NCBI GenBank assembly: GCA_964558485.1
Contig: CAZLED010000083.1
Span: 1-10,037, forward strand
Source of the DNA: UMGS1696 sp964558485
Lineage (GTDB): Bacteria; Bacillota; Clostridia; Oscillospirales; CAG-272
Length of the DNA stretch: 10,037 nt
Direction: 5' to 3'
The stretch's first letter is position 1. Each line of letters opens with the position of its first letter. The position numbers and the translations under genes are program-made. The notes beneath the pieces are model-generated. The model ran no database searches, was not told the origin of the DNA, and worked only from the letters and a program-made list of their open reading frames with translations. Positions 6,201 through 10,037 of this stretch are shown here, in pieces.

Positions 6201-6254
6201 CTGTAGGGAACGGTCTTGACCGTTCCGTGCGGCAGCCATCGTTGGGCAAAGTCA
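6201..6254 (+). repeat. TGTAGGGAAC hairpin element, minimal variant
   Basis: CTGTAGGGAACGGTCTTGAC begins a compact copy. GGAACGGTC (6207-6215) pairs perfectly with GACCGTTCC (6218-6226) around a TT spacer. The tail GTGCGGCAGCCATCGTTGGG is also present, nearly unchanged, at 9765-9784. Confidence 0.8.
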
Positions 6255-6292
6255 TAAGTCATAAGTTAGAGGTCAGAAGTCATAGGTCTGAC
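6251..6292. repeat. Heptamer tract at the 3' side of the S23 gene
   Basis: GTCATAAGTCATAAGTTAG followed by AGGTCAGAAGTCATAGGTC gives five or six degenerate AAGTCAT/GAAGTCA units. It ends about ten bases from the S23 stop codon at 6303. Confidence 0.65.
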
Positions 6293-6302
6293 GTTTGTTT
6301 GG

Positions 6303-6659
6303 TTAGGATTGATTTGCTTTTGTTGTTTTTACGATCGATACCAAAAGTCGGATGAGTTCTGTATTGTCTTTTTCAAAGGAACGATACCATTTTTCTGGTA
6401 TGTATTCCGTTTCATACAGCAGCTCCAACCAGTATAGTGTTTCATCTGCTTCTTTGAGTGCGATCTGCATTTTGGAAAGAAAATCCGCAGAACTTTGCGC
6501 ACGGTACGCCTCTCGCACATTGGCACCGATGCTGGTGCCGGAACGACAGATCTGTCGGGACAAGATCCATTCATTGTGATTTTTGGAAAGATATTTATAT
6601 AGCTTCACGATACGAATAGCATATTTTTTGCTTTTGTCAGCAAGTACATTGTCTTTCAT
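6303..6659 (-). CDS. Four-helix-bundle protein, S23 / rRNA-intervening-sequence family
   Basis: A 118-residue, helix-rich cytoplasmic protein. Diagnostic parts are the middle motif ICRSGTSIGANVREAYRAQS (about residues 37-56) and the following FLSKMQIALKEADETLYWLELL (two further helices). Both match the S23 / IVP-like four-helix-bundle family, first seen in 23S rRNA intervening sequences and related to the Avd accessory protein of diversity-generating retroelements. Members are common, free-standing and of unclear function, probably nucleic-acid-binding oligomers. There is no reverse transcriptase or 23S gene here. AAAGAGG (6673-6667) precedes the ATG by seven bases. The gene appears more AT-rich than holA and is bracketed by heptamer tracts on both sides, consistent with a separately acquired unit. 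Confidence 0.9.
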   Translation of the reverse strand: MKDNVLADKSKKYAIRIVKLYKYLSKNHNEWILSRQICRSGTSIGANVREAYRAQSSADFLSKMQIALKEADETLYWLELLYETEYIPEKWYRSFEKDNTELIRLLVSIVKTTKANQS

Positions 6660-6730
6660 ACAATAACCTCTTTATGTATCAGAAATAAGAAGCCAAAACG
6701 TATAATTGAAATCACCCCACTTCCATCAAA

Positions 6731-6797
6731 CATCTGCCATCTGCCATCTGACATCTGACTTCTGACTTCTGACTTCTGCCTTCTCCCCTCTGCCCTC
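6731..6797. repeat. Longest heptamer tract, at the 3' end of holA
   Basis: About nine consecutive seven-base units: CATCTGC twice, CATCTGA twice, CTTCTGA twice, CTTCTGC, CTTCTCC and a final degenerate unit. It ends two bases before the holA stop triplet. The gradual change from CATCTGC to CTTCTGA units along the array looks like expansion by slippage. No separate terminator for holA is visible. Confidence 0.85.
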
Positions 6798-6798
6798 G

Positions 6799-7815
6799 TT
6801 AGATCGTTCCCACCAGGCGTTCCAGGAGTTCGTAGCCGTCTACGGCGGTGCTTTTCAGTGCTGCGTCTGCATCCAGGCATTTTTCCAAGGCGTTGGCGAA
6901 ATAGCCGTCTGGGGCTCCGGTGGCGGCACGATAGTACAGACCGGCTTTGTATTCGTGCATCTTCATGGACTTGGCAAGCTCCCGTTTGTCCCGGCCGTCT
7001 GCCAGAAACGCCGCCGCTATCGACAGATCCATGTACACCCGTGTGATCTGGGCCAGCACGGCGTGTGGGCTTTCCTTGTGCCGCTTTCGGCTCAGCAGGC
7101 AATCGTAGGCACCGTTGCGGTCCCCATTCAGCAGGCAGTTGGCAAGCCGGAACACGTCGTCGTCCTCGGTGGCAGTGATCACCTGTCGGGCCGCTTCCAC
7201 CGTCAGCGAAGGCATCCCATGGGCGGCAGCATAGGCACCGGCCTTGTCCAGTTCCCCGGCCAACCGCAGCATAGACCGACCGCAAATGGCAAGGATCTGT
7301 TGCCCCACCTCCGGCTCCAGCGTGACCCCATATTCTGCCAGATGCCGTCCCATCCAACGTATCAGCTGGCTTTCACTTTGCAGCGGAAACTCGATGGGCG
7401 TCAGCACCTTGCATAGGGCTTTGAAGAAGGCAGTGGGCTTTTTGGCATTTCCCGGATCGAAGCTGCCTGCCGGAAAGGTCAGCAGCAGCACGGTGTCGTC
7501 GGCACCCTGGAGGTGTGACAGGGCATCCAGCAGCGCCGTGCGGTCCTTATCCTTGATCTTGTCTCCATCGGGCAGCGTGACCTCGATGAGCTTTTTCTCC
7601 ACGAACATGGCAGGAGACAGGATCGCTTCCGCCAGGTCGCCGGGGGTATAGGTGTCGCCGGTAAAAGAACGCCGGTTGAAATCAGCCAGACCGGCATCGG
7701 GCAAAAGCGCCTTTTGGATCCGTTTGGCCGTGTTGGTCTTGAGATAGTCCTCGTCGCCGTAGAACAGGTAACCACCGGCCGGCACACCGCTTTTGAGCAG
7801 TTCAGTATAGGTCAT
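6799..7815 (-). CDS. holA: DNA polymerase III subunit delta
   Basis: A 338-residue protein, the usual length for HolA. It is the clamp-loader subunit that opens the beta sliding clamp, working with delta-prime and gamma/tau at the replication fork. The N-terminal region has the family start GYLFYGDEDYL (about residues 15-25), then AMFVEKKLIEVTLP (about 69-82), followed by a LLLTFPAG core strand. The central ILAICGRSMLRLAGELDK (about 174-191) corresponds to the conserved helix in which HolA keeps an E-K pair. The C-terminal helical collar domain (about 215-338) includes VLAQITRVYMDL and MHEYKAGLYYRAA. It begins three bases after the DUF896 stop. Only a weak purine stretch within the end of that gene can act as its ribosome site, so coupling is likely. 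Heptamer repeats follow its stop codon directly. Confidence 0.95.
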   Translation of the reverse strand: MTYTELLKSGVPAGGYLFYGDEDYLKTNTAKRIQKALLPDAGLADFNRRSFTGDTYTPGDLAEAILSPAMFVEKKLIEVTLPDGDKIKDKDRTALLDALSHLQGADDTVLLLTFPAGSFDPGNAKKPTAFFKALCKVLTPIEFPLQSESQLIRWMGRHLAEYGVTLEPEVGQQILAICGRSMLRLAGELDKAGAYAAAHGMPSLTVEAARQVITATEDDDVFRLANCLLNGDRNGAYDCLLSRKRHKESPHAVLAQITRVYMDLSIAAAFLADGRDKRELAKSMKMHEYKAGLYYRAATGAPDGYFANALEKCLDADAALKSTAVDGYELLERLVGTI

Positions 7816-7818
7816 GGC

Positions 7819-8025
7819 TTATTTCTTCTTTTTCTGCAGCGGTTCCAGAGACCCATCGGGCCGCTTGACGCTGGTGTGGTCCAGTATCCCCTGGAAATTG
7901 GCCCGGAACTGTGCTAAGTATTCTTTCCGCAGTGCATCCCGTTCAGCCGTTTCCGCATCGGTCAGTGGCCGTTCTTTGGCAATGGCCGCCAGTTCATTGA
8001 TCCGTTTCAGTCGTTCCGTCATCAT
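7819..8025 (-). CDS. DUF896 family protein (YnzC-like)
   Basis: A 67-68-residue cytoplasmic protein. RLKRINELAAIAKERPLTDA and ERDALRKEYLAQFRANFQG are the two-helix hairpin that defines DUF896 (YnzC in B. subtilis, a small SOS-associated helical protein whose molecular role is unclear). The C-terminus is a basic QKKKK tail. GGAGG (8036-8032) serves either of two consecutive ATGs (8025, six bases away; 8022, nine bases away), so the exact start is ambiguous by one residue. An open frame runs further upstream to 8214, but it crosses the promoter and is not coding. It is the first gene of an operon with holA. Confidence 0.93.
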   Translation of the reverse strand: MMTERLKRINELAAIAKERPLTDAETAERDALRKEYLAQFRANFQGILDHTSVKRPDGSLEPLQKKKK

Positions 8026-8114
8026 GATCGTCCTCCAAAGCTCTCCACCTGTGCTGTCCTGTAGCGTATGATTACGCAACGGGAGTGAGGCGAGAGAAAA
8101 AATGATTTTCCAAT

Positions 8115-8143
8115 AGTATAGCAATTTCCCGAAAGAAAAGCAA
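8115..8143 (-). promoter_or_regulatory. Sigma-A-type promoter of the DUF896-holA operon
   Basis: On the minus strand, TTGCTT (8143-8138) and TATACT (8120-8115) are separated by exactly 17 bases. Each hexamer is close to consensus. The leader to the DUF896 start would be about 85 bases and includes a GCGTAATCATACGC inverted repeat near 8066-8079. No LexA-type box was identified. Confidence 0.7.
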
Positions 8144-8180
8144 GTGGGAAAGTGTAAATAAGCGTGGCCAACTGTACCAT

Positions 8181-8520
8181 ATGGGTATCCTACCAACGCA
8201 CATCCAACCACCATATTGTAATCGAAACACGTTCGACGGCGGGATGTCGTCAGCCGAAAGCGATGAGAATACCAAGGGTAGGGTCATCCCGCCCTACATT
8301 CGTTTTACCAAATCGATACCGCATACGATCCCCATTACGTGATTCCCATTACGGGTATCGCTACAAGAACGATATTGTACGCCGAAAGTAGGGTGGCACC
8401 CCATGTATGGGGATGACAACTACTCAGCAAAACCAAAAATTTGGTATTCAACATCCCGCCGTCGGACAGATTGGTATTCTCCATGGGTATCCACCAAAAC
8501 GGTCATCCCGCCGTCGGACG
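8181..8520. repeat. Foldback (MITE-like) intergenic element, copy B, with flanking modules
   Basis: This stretch has no gene. Its core, 8238-8460, aligns with 1225-1446 over GGGATGTCGTCAGCCGA, AATACCAAGGGTAGG, CGCCCTACATTCG, GCATACGATCCCCATTACG, GTACGCCGAA and CACCCCATGTATGGGGATGA. GACGGCGGGATG (8235-8246) is inverted as CATCCCGCCGTC at 8452-8463 and again at 8504-8515. CATCCCGCCGTCGGAC is an exact direct repeat at 8452-8467 and 8504-8519. Copy B lacks the GACCCATATATGGGTC palindrome of copy A and instead has a 13-base duplication (CCCATTACG ... CCCATTACG, about 8331-8353). A CATCCAACCACCA module (8201-8213), which lies to the right of copy A, lies to the left here. Confidence 0.8.
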
Positions 8521-8629
8521 TGGTATGGCACCAATATGCATTTTGATTCGTGAATTTCGTATGCCTGATACCCGTATCGCATATCGAAAATGATATTCGG
8601 CGGAGATGATCGTTTTGGCGGATACCAAT

Positions 8630-8640
8630 CATATAATATT
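8630..8640 (+). promoter_or_regulatory. Possible -10 upstream of ytvI
   Basis: CATATAATATT contains a perfect TATAAT (8632-8637) and is one base from the CATACAAT-type -10 of sigma-E. It lies about 35 bases before the ytvI start. No convincing -35 of either class is placed correctly upstream, so the sigma factor cannot be decided from sequence alone. Confidence 0.35.
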
Positions 8641-8671
8641 AAACACCCATGCCCACAAAGGAGGTGTGCCC

Positions 8672-9703
8672 ATGAAACCATCACGTATCACGCAGGTCGC
8701 CGCCGGGTGTATCGTCGCAGGTGCCGGGATTGCCCTGCTGATCCTGCTGGTGCGGACCGTGCTGTTTCCCGTGCTCCTGCCCATGGGTCTCACCTACGCC
8801 ACGGCAGCGTGGATCCGGCGTGTGACGGCGCATACCAAAATCGGCCAAAACGGACGCTATGCCAGATGGGCCCGGCTTTTGTTGGCGGTACTGCTGTGTG
8901 TGGTGGTGATCATCGGCGGCGTGGGGCTCCTGACCACCTTGGTAAAGCAGGCCCAGACGCTGGTGACCCGATCGACCCAGTGGGATTTCAGCGCACTGCC
9001 GGCCTGGTTCACCGACCACATACCGGTCCCGTGGCAACAGTTGTGGCAAAGCCGCATCGATACTGCCCTGCCGGCACTGGTGGAAAAAGGCGCCGCATGG
9101 TTGGGCAGCACAGCCGGAGCGGTGTTGTCGTCGCTGCCGGGCGCTGCACTGACGGTGCTGTTCACCATAGCCAGCCTGTTCTATTGGGTAGACGGCAGCA
9201 TCACCACCTGGCTGGGACAGTGGTACCAAGAGCACATACCGACAAAATGGCAGTGCCGGTGGGAGGCGTGCCAAGGCGTATGGCAGCGAACAGGCGCCGG
9301 CATAGCAGCGTATCTGCGGGCACAGCTGTGCATAGCGGCGGTGGTGTTTGTGGTGTTGTCGGTGGGACTGGGGCTGCTGGGGATCGAAGGACAGGTGGCC
9401 TGGGCTGCTATGATCACCATGACGGATCTGCTGCCACTGGTGGGCGCCGGTGTGGTCCTGGTACCATGGGCAGTGCTGCTGTTGCTGACCGGGCAGACGG
9501 GTCGAGGGATCGGGCTGTTGGTGCTGTGGGGACTGACATGGCTGCTGCGGCAGATCGGAGAACCAAAGCTCACCGGCCATGCCTTAGGCGTGCATCCGTA
9601 CGTGATGTTGGTGGGACTGTACGCAGGCTACCGCATGGGTGGCATAGGCGGTATGCTGGGCGCAGCCGTAGTCCTTGGCGGCCTGGGCAGGCAGGGAAAG
9701 TGA
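8672..9703 (+). CDS. ytvI: AI-2E/YtvI-family sporulation integral membrane protein
   Basis: A 343-residue polytopic membrane protein of the AI-2E transporter superfamily (B. subtilis YtvI has about 371). An N-terminal pair of helices (about 10-35) is followed by further segments near 65-90, 150-172 and 213-240, and a C-terminal cluster from 245 on. The soluble part (about 90-145) holds the amphipathic stretch between them. Family signatures are TDLLPLVGAGVVLVPWA (D252) and the EPKLTGHALGVHP motif (E297), both typical of YtvI-like sporulation members. The substrate is unknown; some family relatives export solutes. AAAGGAGGTG (8657-8666) precedes the ATG at 8672 with ideal spacing; an upstream ATG at 8606 in frame lacks such a site. 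It is monocistronic and followed by repeats. Confidence 0.85.
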   Translation: MKPSRITQVAAGCIVAGAGIALLILLVRTVLFPVLLPMGLTYATAAWIRRVTAHTKIGQNGRYARWARLLLAVLLCVVVIIGGVGLLTTLVKQAQTLVTRSTQWDFSALPAWFTDHIPVPWQQLWQSRIDTALPALVEKGAAWLGSTAGAVLSSLPGAALTVLFTIASLFYWVDGSITTWLGQWYQEHIPTKWQCRWEACQGVWQRTGAGIAAYLRAQLCIAAVVFVVLSVGLGLLGIEGQVAWAAMITMTDLLPLVGAGVVLVPWAVLLLLTGQTGRGIGLLVLWGLTWLLRQIGEPKLTGHALGVHPYVMLVGLYAGYRMGGIGGMLGAAVVLGGLGRQGK

Positions 9704-9717
9704 GAAGTCAGAAGTCA
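9704..9717. repeat. Short heptamer tract at the ytvI stop codon
   Basis: GAAGTCAGAAGTCA, two exact GAAGTCA units, starts on the base after the ytvI TGA. It leads into the TGTAGGGAAC element below, in the same order as at 6101-6254. Confidence 0.65.
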
Positions 9718-9725
9718 CCCCACCA

Positions 9726-9795
9726 TTGTAGGGAACCGCACATGCATGTGCACTTGACCGTTCCGTGCGGCAGCCATCGTTGGGCAAGGTCAAAC
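9726..9795 (+). repeat. TGTAGGGAAC hairpin element, variant with GCACATGCATGTGC tip
   Basis: TTGTAGGGAACC, then the 14-bp palindrome GCACATGCATGTGC (9738-9751), then ACTTGACCGTTCC and the tail GTGCGGCAGCCATCGTTGGG. Head and tail match 6201-6254. The difference is the palindromic insert at the tip of the hairpin. Nothing gene-like is seen in 9704-9900. Confidence 0.8.
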
Positions 9796-9864
9796 GCCGC
9801 AACAGGAAGCTTTTCGCACCAGTATCATTTTCCATTGGATCGGATACCTGCATACTAACGCTTT

Positions 9865-9890
9865 ACTTCTGCCTTCTGCCTTCTGCCTTC
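9865..9890. repeat. Heptamer tract next to the tRNA terminator
   Basis: ACTTCTGCCTTCTGCCTTC continues to give three CTTCTGC units and a final CTTC. It lies 12 bases from the terminator of the tRNA gene. Confidence 0.7.
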
Positions 9891-9901
9891 GCCTGAGCGA
9901 C

Positions 9902-9937
9902 AAAAAAATACCTGAATCCAATGGACTCAGGTATTTT
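9902..9937 (-). terminator. Intrinsic terminator of tRNA-Ser
   Basis: On the minus strand, AAAATACCTGA (9937-9927) pairs with TCAGGTATTTT (9915-9905), with an 11-base loop that contains a further CCAxTGG pairing and a run of seven T. It starts one base after the tRNA 3' end. On the plus strand it could also act, more weakly, downstream of ytvI. Confidence 0.85.
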
Positions 9938-9938
9938 A

Positions 9939-10028
9939 CGCAAAGGGTGGGATTCGAACCCACGGTCGGTTATTAGCCGAACACACGATTTCCAGTCGTG
10001 CGCCTTAGACCAGCTCAGCCACCTTTGC
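9939..10028 (-). tRNA. tRNA-Ser (anticodon GGA)
   Basis: A complete 90-base class II tRNA. The acceptor stem is GCAAAGG/CCTTTGC with discriminator G. The D-arm is GCTGAGCTGGTCTAAGGC. The anticodon stem is CACGA/TCGTG around the loop CTGGAAA, giving anticodon GGA, which reads UCC/UCU. The long variable arm TCGG-CTAATAA-CCGA is characteristic of serine tRNAs. The T-arm is GTGGG-TTCGAAT-CCCAC. The 3' CCA is not encoded and must be added after transcription. Confidence 0.97.
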
Positions 10029-10037
10029 ATCTGTGGT

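Noticed and set aside
6303..6659. Diversity-generating retroelement (Avd-like S23 protein)
   Set aside because: No reverse transcriptase, template/variable repeat pair or variable target gene is present in the window.
8590..9858. 422-codon plus-strand frame overlapping ytvI
   Set aside because: Arginine- and glycine-rich shadow frame; the ytvI frame has the ribosome site, membrane helices and family motifs.

Overview
The window looks like a chromosomal segment of a spore-forming, moderately GC-rich member of the Clostridia, probably from the Oscillospirales/Ruminococcaceae side. This is an inference from gene content: a SpoIIE phosphatase, a YtvI-like sporulation membrane protein, a DUF896 protein, a Clostridia-type toprim-DUF4093 protein, strong AGGAGG ribosome binding sites, and many short intergenic repeats between genes. 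No database search was possible, so family assignments rest on motifs read by eye.

Layout. 1-180 is a leader with palindromic patches. 181-1020 (+) is a membrane-anchored MORN-repeat protein, whose stop codon lies in a perfect 14-bp hairpin followed by a second hairpin and an intrinsic terminator. 1132-1830 has no convincing gene: it holds a foldback intergenic element, a short hairpin repeat, a heptanucleotide tract and a GGGAA-rich tract. 1831-4554 (+) is spoIIE. Facing it after only six bases is a two-gene minus-strand unit (5095 to 4561), a DUF4160 protein preceded by a small acidic protein, which resembles a toxin-antitoxin-like pair. The minus strand then carries, in genome order, a toprim-DUF4093 protein with an unusual heptapeptide-repeat insert (6072 to 5260), a four-helix-bundle S23 protein (6659 to 6303), holA (7815 to 6799) and a DUF896 protein (8025 to 7819). 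The last two form a tight operon with a good sigma-A-type promoter. 8140-8600 holds a second copy of the foldback element. 8672-9703 (+) is ytvI-like. 9704-9900 holds more repeats. A minus-strand tRNA-Ser(GGA) with its terminator closes the window.

How the genes fit together. spoIIE and ytvI are sporulation genes and holA is replication core. The toprim protein, S23 protein and DUF4160 pair are accessory or poorly characterised. They do not form one obvious pathway. The most distinctive property is the repeat ecology: nearly every intergenic gap contains at least one of three families. These are CTTCTGA-type heptamer tracts, TGTAGGGAAC hairpin elements with variable palindromic tips, and a roughly 220-bp foldback element with GGCGGGATG/CATCCCGCC ends. 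Two coding genes (spoIIE and the toprim gene) also carry repeat-like, low-complexity insertions between conserved domains. I did not find a convincing new defence or biosynthetic system; the repeats and the repeat-bearing proteins are the items most worth following up.
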